This document shows, piece by piece, positions 1-6,374 of a stretch of DNA of 8,362 nucleotides. The DNA is taken from assembly GCA_017438675.1 (NCBI GenBank), contig JAFRUW010000181.1, positions 1-8,362 of the forward strand, given 5' to 3'. The position numbers and the translations under genes are program-made. This DNA is from Oscillospiraceae bacterium. GTDB lineage: Bacteria; Bacillota; Clostridia; Oscillospirales; Oscillospiraceae. Every line of letters starts with the position of its first letter. Within the stretch, counting starts at the first letter, position 1. The notes under the pieces were generated by a model that saw nothing but the letters and a program-made list of their open reading frames with translations, was not told where the DNA came from and did no database searches.

Positions 1-70
1 ACAGCTTCCGGAACATCACATCGATTATTTTGAACCTCCGGACTGATTATCAAAACAACATAACAAAATT

Positions 71-99
71 ACGGACGCCGCATTTTGTGCGGCGTCCGT
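71..99 (-). terminator. Rho-independent terminator of the opp operon
   Basis: A perfect 12-bp stem (71-82 paired with 88-99, GC-rich core GGACGCCGC) closes a 5-base TTTTG loop. Read on the minus strand, it lies 33 bases past the oppA stop codon and is followed by a T-rich run (AATTTTGTTATGTTGTTTTG), as expected for an intrinsic terminator. On the plus strand it is followed only by TTT and then a mixed TTTATT stretch. It could therefore also act, less strongly, on a gene arriving from the left. Confidence 0.88.
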
Positions 100-132
100 T
101 TCAGCTTTATTGAGACTTTTAATTATCTCTGA

Positions 133-1947
133 TTACTTCTCGTTGATTGTGCAGTACATGAAGTACTTATAGCCGAGAGGATTGGAGAAGAAGCCGTCAA
201 CATCCTTATCGATCATGTACAGGTCGGTGTAGAAGTACAGAGGAACGATGCAGCCTGTGGACATAAGCATATCTTCTGCGACATGCATCATAGCATAACG
301 GTTGGTGTTGTCAGTGCAGCCCTTGATAGCGGCAATGAGTACGTCATAGGTTTCTGCCCAGGTGCCGTTTTCAACCTTGGTGTCAAGACCGAAGGGCGTG
401 AGGTCGAGGCTGTAAGCCTTAACATCGGCGTGTGCACCCTTACCGAACTGAACGTCGTTGTTGCCGGATGCGGTTGTCCACATATCCAGGAAGCAGATAG
501 GATCGTTATAGTCAGCCAGCCAGCCGTTACGTGCGATGGAGTAATTGCCCTGTTTACGGGTGTTGAGGAAGGTTGCCCACTCCTGGTTCTCCAGGTTGAT
601 GGTGATGCCTATGCCGTCAAGAGCGCTCTGGAGGTACTCACCGATAGCCTTGTGGGCTTCGCTGGTATTGTAGAGGTATGTCATGGTGGGGAAGTTTGTG
701 AACTTGCCGGATGCTTCGTCGAACTTGTAGTACTTCTTCAGTGTCTCGACTGCTGCGTTGAAGTTAGACTCAACAGCTTCCTTGGAGGTGTCGTAGTATC
801 CCTTGAAGCTTGTGCTTACGCCTGTGTTCTCATAGAACTGGGAACCGTCCGCATCGGTAAGACCCATGGCGACGAAGGAGGAAGCGGGAACCTGGCCGCC
901 CTGTGCAATCTCATCAACAATGTAGTTGCGGTCGAACAGGAGGGAGATTGCGTTTCTGATCTCGGCCTTTGCATTCTCAGCGTCAACGCCGGTAAGACCC
1001 AGCTCAGCGGGGAGGATCTCTTCGTTGGCGTTCCAGCAGACATAGTAAGTACCGATCTGACCTGCGATAACGAACTCGTCGGGATAATCCTTCTTCAGGT
1101 TGGCGATCTCGTTTGTGGGAACGTCGTCGATAAGCTGCCACTCGCCGTTCTTGAAGTTGGACAGCATGTTGTTGGAGTCATCGGAGAGATAGAAGTTGAT
1201 GGTATCCATTGTAACATCGCCTACACCCGGATGCTCCACGTTCTTCTCAAGAGTGATCAGGCTGTTATGATCCCACTTCTTGATGGTGTAAAGACCGTTG
1301 CAGACATAGGTTGCGGGGTCGGTCGCCCAGGATTCGTTGGCAACCACATCCTCACGTACGGGGAAGTATGTGGGGAATGCGAGAAGCTCATCCCAGTAGG
1401 AGATGGCGTTTGCCAGTGTGACCTCGATGGTTTTCTCATCAATAGCCTTAACGTTCAGCTTTGCGTCGGGATTTACAAAGTTGCCGTCATCATCGGTTTC
1501 CCAGATTTCATCGTAGCCGTCAACAACCTCGAACATATAGCCGTAGTCGGCAGCAAGTTCGGGGGATGCAGCGCGCTGCCATGCGAATACGTAGTCTTTT
1601 GCTGTTACAGCTTCGCCGTCGGACCACTTGAGGCCGTCACGGAGAGTGTATGTATAGGTAACGGTGCCGTCTTCATTCTCGGCACCCTTTACCAGCTCTT
1701 CGGCTGCGTCGGGAACGATCTTGAGCTTGCCGTCGTTAGTCTGCTCCCACTTTGCAAGACCGGAGAAAAGGTGAGCAAGGAGTGTTGCGCCGTCAACTGC
1801 GGAGTTAAGGGCAGGGTCAATGGTGTCGGGCTCGGAAGAGAGACATACGTTGATGGAGTTTGCGGAGCTTGCCTTCTTACCGCTTGAGCAGGCCGCCAGG
1901 CTGAGAACCATAACGAGAGCAAGCACCAGTGCTGTAATCTTTTTCAT
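133..1947 (-). CDS. oppA: OppA-like oligopeptide-binding lipoprotein (SBP family 5)
   Basis: Extracellular solute-binding protein that captures peptides and delivers them to the OppBCDF transporter. The 604-residue product starts with a lipoprotein signal: Lys2-Lys3, a hydrophobic core, and lipobox LAAC with the lipidated Cys at residue 20. A Ser/Gly/Lys/Ala linker follows. The family 5 signature lies at about residues 98-127 (TLRDGLKWSDGEAVTAKDYV and on), and the C-terminal lobe motif GWLADYNDPICFLDMW is at 475-490. After the conserved SGNN (494-497) the usual short GW-NPEYD-type segment is replaced by a longer stretch (about 500-533), which helps explain a length above the 540-580 typical of OppA. 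The start is set by the signal peptide; AAAGGA at 1961-1966 is the likely ribosome site, with a rather long 13-base spacing. It is the last gene of the operon. The substrate (oligopeptide, dipeptide or other) cannot be fixed from sequence; the ADYNDP motif favours peptides. Confidence 0.93.
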   Translation of the reverse strand: MKKITALVLALVMVLSLAACSSGKKASSANSINVCLSSEPDTIDPALNSAVDGATLLAHLFSGLAKWEQTNDGKLKIVPDAAEELVKGAENEDGTVTYTYTLRDGLKWSDGEAVTAKDYVFAWQRAASPELAADYGYMFEVVDGYDEIWETDDDGNFVNPDAKLNVKAIDEKTIEVTLANAISYWDELLAFPTYFPVREDVVANESWATDPATYVCNGLYTIKKWDHNSLITLEKNVEHPGVGDVTMDTINFYLSDDSNNMLSNFKNGEWQLIDDVPTNEIANLKKDYPDEFVIAGQIGTYYVCWNANEEILPAELGLTGVDAENAKAEIRNAISLLFDRNYIVDEIAQGGQVPASSFVAMGLTDADGSQFYENTGVSTSFKGYYDTSKEAVESNFNAAVETLKKYYKFDEASGKFTNFPTMTYLYNTSEAHKAIGEYLQSALDGIGITINLENQEWATFLNTRKQGNYSIARNGWLADYNDPICFLDMWTTASGNNDVQFGKGAHADVKAYSLDLTPFGLDTKVENGTWAETYDVLIAAIKGCTDNTNRYAMMHVAEDMLMSTGCIVPLYFYTDLYMIDKDVDGFFSNPLGYKYFMYCTINEK

Positions 1948-1968
1948 GTTTTTGCATACATCCTTTCA

Positions 1969-1990
1969 AAATAAATAATGTGATTTATTT
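1969..1990. repeat. AT-rich inverted repeat upstream of oppA
   Basis: AAATAAAT (1969-1976) and ATTTATTT (1983-1990) are perfect 8-bp arms around AATGTG. The repeat lies directly upstream of the oppA ribosome site in the oppF-oppA gap. No good -35/-10 pair for a separate oppA promoter is visible in the gap. It may be an operator, an RNA element, or simply AT-rich spacer. Confidence 0.4.
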
Positions 1991-1995
1991 AGACA

Positions 1996-2016
1996 CAGCT
2001 GCCGACCGGCACGCTG
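1996..2016 (-). promoter_or_regulatory. Intercistronic hairpin between oppF and oppA
   Basis: CAGCTGCC (1996-2003) pairs with GGCA plus GCTG (2008-2011 and 2013-2016), giving an 8-bp GC-rich stem with one bulged base (2012) and a 4-base loop. It begins 5 bases after the oppF stop codon in the transcript. No T-run follows on the minus strand, so full termination is unlikely. RNA processing, or protection of a separate oppA message end, fits better. The role is inferred from position only. Confidence 0.5.
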
Positions 2017-2020
2017 CATT

Positions 2021-3010
2021 CTACCGATTGATCTCTGCCAGCCTGTGGCAGGCGACGAAATGACCCTTTGAAATCTCTTCGAAGGGGGGCATGGATTCAG
2101 CGCACTTTTCTGCGGCGTACGGACATCTTGTGCGGAAGGGGCAGCCGCTGGGGGCGTTTAACGGGCTGGGGATATCGCCTGTGAGGGCGATGCGCTTATT
2201 CGCCCTTGCGATCTTTGGATCGGGGACGGGGACCGCAGACAGCAGGGATTTTGAATAGGGGTGAAGCGGATGATCGTAAATCGCTGCGGCGTCAGCCAGC
2301 TCCACCATCCTGCCGAGATACATAACTGCGATACGGTCCGAGATGTGACGCACAACAAGAAGGTCGTGGGCGATAAACAGATATGTAAGTCCAAGTTTTT
2401 CCTGAAGCTCGTCGAACATATTGATGACCTGGGCCTGAATGGAAACGTCAAGAGCGGAAACGGGCTCGTCACATACGATGAAGTCGGGATTTACCGCCAG
2501 GGCGCGGGCTATTCCTATACGCTGACGCTGACCGCCGGAAAACTCGTGGGCGTACCTTGCGGCGTGCTCGCTGTTGAGTCCCACGTAATCCATAAGCTCA
2601 AGGATCCTGTCGTGGCGTTCCTCTTTGCTTGAACAGAGGTTGTGAACGTCAAGAGGTTCGCCGATGATGTCGGATACGGTCATGCGCGGATTCAGGGAAG
2701 AGTAGGGGTCCTGGAAAACCATGGTTGCCTTTTTGCGGAAATTCCTGATATCTTCCTTTGTTTTTATCTGTCTGCCCTCGTACCGGATCTCGCCGCCTGT
2801 AGGCTTGTACAGGTGGAGGATCGTACGTCCGACGGTTGTTTTGCCGCAGCCGGATTCACCTACAAGGCCAAGGGTTTCACCTTTGTTTATTGTGAATGAC
2901 ACCCCGTCAACCGCCTTTAAAGGTCTGGAACGGAACATACCGGTGTTTATGTTAAAATATTCCTTCAGGTCTTTGACCTCGATAAGGGGACGGTTTTCAG
3001 CCACGGTCAT
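2021..3010 (-). CDS. oppF: OppF-like peptide ABC transporter ATPase
   Basis: One of the two cytoplasmic ATPases powering the peptide importer. In the 329-residue product the Walker A motif GESGCGKTT is at 51-59, the Q-loop Gln at 100 (VFQDP), the ABC signature SGGQR at about 158-162, Walker B FIVCDEP at 177-183 (catalytic Glu182) and the switch His at 215 (IAHD). The C-terminal oligopeptide-transporter extension has HPYSKSLL and four cysteines (290, 296, 303, 321) spaced as in the OppD/DppD-type iron-sulfur domain. I chose the ATG at 3010 because GGAAGG (3016-3021) lies 5 bases upstream. An in-frame ATG at 3034 would add 8 residues but has no ribosome site. With the chosen start the gene overlaps the end of oppD by 14 bases, suggesting coupled translation. 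OppF rather than DppF is assigned from operon membership; the two are hard to separate by sequence. Confidence 0.93.
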   Translation of the reverse strand: MTVAENRPLIEVKDLKEYFNINTGMFRSRPLKAVDGVSFTINKGETLGLVGESGCGKTTVGRTILHLYKPTGGEIRYEGRQIKTKEDIRNFRKKATMVFQDPYSSLNPRMTVSDIIGEPLDVHNLCSSKEERHDRILELMDYVGLNSEHAARYAHEFSGGQRQRIGIARALAVNPDFIVCDEPVSALDVSIQAQVINMFDELQEKLGLTYLFIAHDLLVVRHISDRIAVMYLGRMVELADAAAIYDHPLHPYSKSLLSAVPVPDPKIARANKRIALTGDIPSPLNAPSGCPFRTRCPYAAEKCAESMPPFEEISKGHFVACHRLAEINR

Positions 3011-4034
3011 CACCGCCTTCCACTGCAAAATCATTAAAAGCGTCGGGACTGATTGTTCCGTTTTCGATACCGCGTTTTACGTTCAGCCAGCAGGATGCCG
3101 CATGGTCGGAATTTATCTCCATACGTTCGCACCGTTTTGTTATGCAGATCTTCATGGCGTTTTCGCATCTGGGAGCAAAGGGACAGCCCTTGGGCATGTT
3201 GAGAAGGTCGATCGGAGTGCCTGTTATGGGCCGGAGCTTCTTTCCCGCGGTGTCTGCCGTGGGGATGGACCGCATAAGTCCCTTGGTGTATTCGTGATGG
3301 GGATTGTAGAATATTTCGTCCGCAGTGCCCTGCTCACAGATAGAGCCGGCGTACATGACAATGACCTCATCACAAAGCTGTGCCACAACGCCCAGGTCAT
3401 GGGTGATCATTATAATGGCCATGCCCAGCTCCTTCTGAAGCCTTGCCATAAGCTCAAGTATCTGGGCCTGAATAGTTACGTCAAGAGCCGTTGTGGGCTC
3501 GTCCGCAATAAGTATATCAGGCTCGCAGGCGAGGGCCATGGCGATCATAACACGCTGACGCATTCCGCCGGAAAACTCATGAGGATACTGCTTCATGCGC
3601 CGCTCGGGATCGTTTACGTTTACAAGGCGAAGCATTTCCAGCGCTCTGTCCCATGCCTGCTTCCGGTCACGGTTCGTGTGAAGCAGGATAGCCTCTGTAA
3701 GCTGTTTGCCGATGGTGTAAGTGGGGTTCAGGGACGTCATTGGGTCCTGAAATATTATGGATATCTTGTTTCCGCGAACGGTTTTCATAACGTTTTCGCC
3801 GGAACCTACAAGCTCTTCTCCGTCAAGCTTGATGGAGCCGCCGACAATTCTGCCCGTGCCCGCAAGGATCTGCATGATCGAATATGCGGTCACGGATTTG
3901 CCCGAGCCGGATTCACCCACTATACCCAGGACTTTGCCGTGGTCAAGCTCAAAGGAGATGCCGTTTACCGCTTTGACCTCGCCGGCGTCGGTAAAGAATG
4001 AGGTCCGGAGGTCTTTTACTTCCAATAAAGCCAT
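2997..4034 (-). CDS. oppD: OppD-like peptide ABC transporter ATPase
   Basis: Partner ATPase of OppF at the inner face of the membrane channel. The 345-residue product has Walker A GESGSGKSV at 40-48, the Q-loop Gln at 96 (IFQDPMTSLNP), the signature SGGMRQR at 155-161 (the M after GG is typical of OppD/DppD), Walker B ILIADEP at 174-180 (Glu179), and switch His212 (ITHDLGVV). The C-terminal domain holds KGCPFAPRC with cysteines at 284, 290, 297, 302 and 315, matching the four-cysteine iron-sulfur motif of OppD plus one extra Cys. AAGGAGGT at 4041-4048 lies 6 bases before the ATG and begins just after the oppC stop codon. All catalytic residues are intact. The split from the DppD paralogue rests on the neighbours. 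Confidence 0.94.
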   Translation of the reverse strand: MALLEVKDLRTSFFTDAGEVKAVNGISFELDHGKVLGIVGESGSGKSVTAYSIMQILAGTGRIVGGSIKLDGEELVGSGENVMKTVRGNKISIIFQDPMTSLNPTYTIGKQLTEAILLHTNRDRKQAWDRALEMLRLVNVNDPERRMKQYPHEFSGGMRQRVMIAMALACEPDILIADEPTTALDVTIQAQILELMARLQKELGMAIIMITHDLGVVAQLCDEVIVMYAGSICEQGTADEIFYNPHHEYTKGLMRSIPTADTAGKKLRPITGTPIDLLNMPKGCPFAPRCENAMKICITKRCERMEINSDHAASCWLNVKRGIENGTISPDAFNDFAVEGGDDRG

Positions 4035-4049
4035 TTTATAACCTCCTTC

Positions 4050-5108
4050 TTAACCGTTAAGCTTCGGGTCAAATGCATCGCGCAGACCGTCACCGAAAAG
4101 GTTCAGGCTGAGTACGATGAGGGAAATGACCAGAGCGGGGATGACAAGACGGTAGGGATAGCTGGAAAGGCCGTTTAACGCGTCGGCCGCAAGTGAGCCC
4201 AGAGAAGGCATGGGTGCGTTGACGCCGAGACCCAGGAAGGAAAGATAGCTTTCCGTAAAGATGGCGGAAGGGATCTGCAGAGCGGCGGAGATGATTACCA
4301 CGCTTATGCAGTTGGGGATAAGGTGCTTCCTGATGATCCAGCCGCCTTTTGCGCCGGTGGCCTTTGAGGAGAGGACATATTCCTGTTCCCTGAGGGAAAG
4401 AATCTGACCTCTTATGAGCCGCGCCATGCTGACCCAGTAAAGGAGAGCGAATACTATAAACAAGCTTATGATATTCGATCCGATGGAACTCAGTATGGTA
4501 CCCTCAATAATGGGAGCAAGGGTCATTTTCAGAACTGTGGCAAGAAGAATGACCATGAGCATGTCCGGCAGAGAATAAATTATATCGACGAATCGCATGA
4601 TGATCAGGTCAACTTTGCCGCCGAAGTAGCCGGAAACAGAACCGATAATCGTACCGAGTATAAGAACTATGATACTCGCGAAGAAGCCCACGGCAAGGGA
4701 AACCCTTGTGCCGTATATGACTCTTATGAAATAGTCGCGTCCCGCAGCGTCGGTGCCGAATACATGGGGAAACACGCTCTCGCCGTCCTCGATACGAGCC
4801 TTTTCCGCGGAACCGTACTCAAAGGGGGAGAGGTTGTTGTAGGAAGAATCAACTGGCCTGCCGGGAACAACGCCGAGCTGTGTTTCGTAGGAATAGGGCC
4901 AGAAAATGGGGACAAGGATGCTGGAAAGAGTAATAATTATTATGATTATAAAGCTTATAAAAGCAACCTTGTTTTTCACAAAACGCTTTACGCCGTCTTT
5001 AAAGAAGGTGGAAGACGGGCGCATCTGAACCATGTATTCCTTATCTTTTTCGGAAGCGGGCATGAACATGTCCAGATCCACATGGGCGCTGAAGGGTTTC
5101 TTTGTCAT
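4050..5108 (-). CDS. oppC: OppC-like peptide ABC transporter permease
   Basis: Second membrane subunit of the peptide channel. The 352-residue product opens with a cytosolic tail of about 45 residues, then a first membrane segment at about 47-70 rich in isoleucine. An extracellular loop follows, ending in the family motif HVFGTDAAGRDYFIRVIYG (115-133). Further membrane segments lie near 136-160, 175-195, 210-228, 265-285 and 320-340. The EAA loop that docks on the ATPases is at 241-266 (EQEYVLSSKATGAKGGWIIR and on). SYLSFLGLGV, shortly after the EAA loop, is characteristic of OppC/DppC. AAGGAGGT (5117-5124) lies 8 bases before the start and overlaps the oppB stop codon. Confidence 0.94.
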   Translation of the reverse strand: MTKKPFSAHVDLDMFMPASEKDKEYMVQMRPSSTFFKDGVKRFVKNKVAFISFIIIIIITLSSILVPIFWPYSYETQLGVVPGRPVDSSYNNLSPFEYGSAEKARIEDGESVFPHVFGTDAAGRDYFIRVIYGTRVSLAVGFFASIIVLILGTIIGSVSGYFGGKVDLIIMRFVDIIYSLPDMLMVILLATVLKMTLAPIIEGTILSSIGSNIISLFIVFALLYWVSMARLIRGQILSLREQEYVLSSKATGAKGGWIIRKHLIPNCISVVIISAALQIPSAIFTESYLSFLGLGVNAPMPSLGSLAADALNGLSSYPYRLVIPALVISLIVLSLNLFGDGLRDAFDPKLNG

Positions 5109-5122
5109 TTGTCCCCACCTCC

Positions 5123-6052
5123 TTATTCAAATTTGATCCTGGGATCGACAACCTTATAAAGGATGTCGGTAACCAGATTCATGATGACGATAAGTGCCGC
5201 AAGAATAATCGTGGTGCCCATAATCATTGGATAGTCGCGGTTCGTGATGCTGCTCACAAAGGCGCGGCCAATGCCGGGAACGGCGAAAATCTGTTCCACA
5301 ACAAGGGAACCGGTGACGATGCCCGCAAGCATTGGTCCCAGATAAGTAAGAACAGGGATAAGGGAGTTTTTCAGCGCGTGACCGAAAATGATACGTCTGC
5401 CGGAAACGCCTTTTGCCTTCGCTGTTCTTATATAGTCCTGACCCAGAACGTCCAGCATGGATGAGCGGGTAAGACGGGTGATGTAAGCCATGGGATAAAG
5501 GGCAAGGGTTATGACGGGCAGAATAAGACCCGCCGCAGTGGAGCCGTTGGCCGGAAGCAGGCCAAGCTTAACCGAAATCAGCGCAAGAAGCAGCGTACCC
5601 ATAATAAACGACGGCATGGATACGAATGCGGTGGTTATTACCATAACGATACGGTCGATCAGCTTGTTTCGCCTGATAGCGGCGATGGCGCCGAGAACAA
5701 TGCCGCACACAGCGGAGACAGCAGCGGCGATAATACCGAGCTTTGCGGAGGTTTTCATTCCGTCCGTTATAACGTCGATTACCATGCGGCCTCTCTGTTT
5801 AAGTGACGGGCCGAAATCAAACCTTGTCACCACGTCCTTCAGGTAAGTGCCGTACTGCTGGATAACCGGCTTGTCAAGACCGTATTTTGCCTCCATGGCG
5901 GCCTGCACCGCCGGAGTAGTTGCTTTTTCACCTACAAACGGTCCTCCGGGGATGGCGTGCATAACGAAAAAAGTAACCGTTATGACAACCCAGACGGTGA
6001 AGATCGCCAGCAGCACACGCTTTAAAACGTAGATAAGCGTTTTCGAGTTCAT
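5123..6052 (-). CDS. oppB: OppB-like peptide ABC transporter permease
   Basis: First gene of the operon and one half of the peptide channel. At 309 residues it has normal length for OppB/DppB. It begins with a basic stretch and a membrane segment (about 11-31) ending in the characteristic HAIPGGPF (32-39). Further membrane segments lie near 103-126, 134-160, 173-193, 230-252 and 277-297. The EAA loop is at about 204-233 (LGQDYIRTAKAKGVSGRRII and on). VVEQIFAVPGIGRAFVSSI (251-269) is the conserved C-terminal motif of this family, and VVDPRIKFE is the usual tail. AAGGA (6062-6066) lies 9 bases upstream of the ATG. A 14-base gap separates it from oppC. Leader and promoter candidates lie between 6053 and 6200. 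Confidence 0.94.
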   Translation of the reverse strand: MNSKTLIYVLKRVLLAIFTVWVVITVTFFVMHAIPGGPFVGEKATTPAVQAAMEAKYGLDKPVIQQYGTYLKDVVTRFDFGPSLKQRGRMVIDVITDGMKTSAKLGIIAAAVSAVCGIVLGAIAAIRRNKLIDRIVMVITTAFVSMPSFIMGTLLLALISVKLGLLPANGSTAAGLILPVITLALYPMAYITRLTRSSMLDVLGQDYIRTAKAKGVSGRRIIFGHALKNSLIPVLTYLGPMLAGIVTGSLVVEQIFAVPGIGRAFVSSITNRDYPMIMGTTIILAALIVIMNLVTDILYKVVDPRIKFE

Positions 6053-6136
6053 TCTCTATCTTCCTTATTACAGTTTTCGTAAAACCTGAAGCGGTATATA
6101 AAAATCATCACTACGCTATCAGCTCCACAACTTAGA

Positions 6137-6165
6137 ATTGTATCACAATGTGTTAAGAATAACAA
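6137..6165 (-). promoter_or_regulatory. Predicted proximal opp promoter (P1)
   Basis: Read on the minus strand: -35 TTGTTA (6165-6160), a 17-base spacer, and -10 TACAAT (6142-6137) preceded by TGA, giving an extended -10. Transcription would begin near 6130, leaving a leader of about 78 bases before oppB. The match is good for the vegetative sigma factor but was judged by eye. Confidence 0.55.
6151..6164. repeat. Inverted repeat over the opp P1 -35 element
   Basis: TGTTA (6151-6155) and TAACA (6160-6164) are perfect 5-bp arms around AGAA. The right arm covers the -35 box of P1, so a bound protein would compete with RNA polymerase there. The dyad is short and the region AT-rich, so chance occurrence is possible. 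No regulator family is assigned. Confidence 0.35.
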
Positions 6166-6171
6166 GTCAAA

Positions 6172-6200
6172 ATGATACATTTTTCGTCAATTATTAACAA
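6172..6200 (-). promoter_or_regulatory. Possible second opp promoter (P2)
   Basis: On the minus strand: -35 TTGTTA (6200-6195), a 17-base spacer, and -10 TATCAT (6177-6172). It has the same -35 hexamer and spacing as P1 and lies exactly 35 bases upstream of it. Either one or both may be used. Confidence 0.35.
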
Positions 6201-6243
6201 TGAATAATGTTTATAATCGCGGTGAATATTTATTTACGCTTTC

Positions 6244-6283
6244 TTTTTATCAAAATTATTTTCTGTGTTTATCCTGATAAAAA
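6244..6283. repeat. Repeated TTTATC half-sites upstream of the dehydrogenase promoter
   Basis: TTTTTATCA (6244-6252) and TGATAAAAA (6275-6283) form a perfect 9-bp inverted repeat with a 22-base spacer. A further TTTATC (6268-6273) pairs with GATAAA (6276-6281) as a compact palindrome with a 2-base centre. The two direct TTTATC copies are 22 bases apart, close to two helical turns. The cluster ends 15 bases before the -35 box of the rightward promoter, a usual place for an activator or for cooperative operator binding. The regulator is unknown. Confidence 0.45.
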
Positions 6284-6298
6284 CAGTGCAATTTCCTG

Positions 6299-6326
6299 TT
6301 GTATTATGAGATATTCATGGTATAAT
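6299..6326 (+). promoter_or_regulatory. Predicted promoter of the dehydrogenase/transporter unit
   Basis: -35 TTGTAT (6299-6304), a 16-base spacer, and a perfect -10 TATAAT (6321-6326) preceded by TGG, giving an extended -10. The predicted start near 6333 leaves a leader of about 42 bases before the TTG start codon at 6375. This is the best promoter match in the window. Confidence 0.72.
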
Positions 6327-6360
6327 TTACTGGCAACCTAAATTAGTTCAGCTATATTCA

Positions 6361-6366
6361 GGGAGG
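6361..6366 (+). promoter_or_regulatory. Shine-Dalgarno that sets the TTG start
   Basis: GGGAGG lies 8 bases upstream of TTG at 6375. There is no in-frame ATG nearby, and the product aligns with the family N-terminus from this point, so the TTG start is preferred. Confidence 0.75.
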
Positions 6367-6374
6367 GAAGACAT

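Larger units (their letters stand above)
6053..6374. other. Divergent intergenic control region
   Basis: This 322-base AT-rich stretch separates the leftward opp operon from the rightward dehydrogenase gene. I see no gene in it. It holds two leftward promoter candidates (6137-6165 and 6172-6200), one rightward promoter (6299-6326), inverted repeats at 6139-6179, 6151-6164 and 6244-6283, and a small hairpin GTTTT-CGT-AAAAC (6073-6085) in the predicted opp leader. No known riboswitch or T-box is recognisable. Confidence 0.8.

Noticed and set aside
283..1887. Open plus-strand frame of 534 codons lying antisense to oppA
   Set aside because: It is in exact codon register with oppA, so its stops could only come from TTA, CTA or TCA codons in oppA, which this gene avoids. 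The product lacks recognisable motifs, while the minus strand encodes a clear lipoprotein with conserved family motifs.
1945..1962. Five-codon open frame (MYAKT) whose stop overlaps the oppA start
   Set aside because: Its ATG overlaps the AAAGGA ribosome site and is too close to it to be initiated efficiently.
3011..3034. Upstream ATG at 3034 as the oppF start
   Set aside because: No ribosome site precedes it, whereas GGAAGG lies 5 bases before the ATG at 3010.
2721..4001. Open plus-strand frame of 426 codons antisense to oppD and part of oppF
   Set aside because: It is in codon register with oppD and has the same explanation (codon bias). Both minus-strand genes have intact ATPase motifs.
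6191..6217. Second rightward -10 (TATAAT at 6212-6217)
   Set aside because: No acceptable -35 hexamer at 16-18 bases upstream; the promoter at 6299-6326 is far better and closer to the gene.
6253..6280. CodY-box-like sequence near ATTTTCTG
   Set aside because: Only one half resembles the AATTTTCWGAAAATT consensus; about six mismatches in total. Not enough to claim CodY control.
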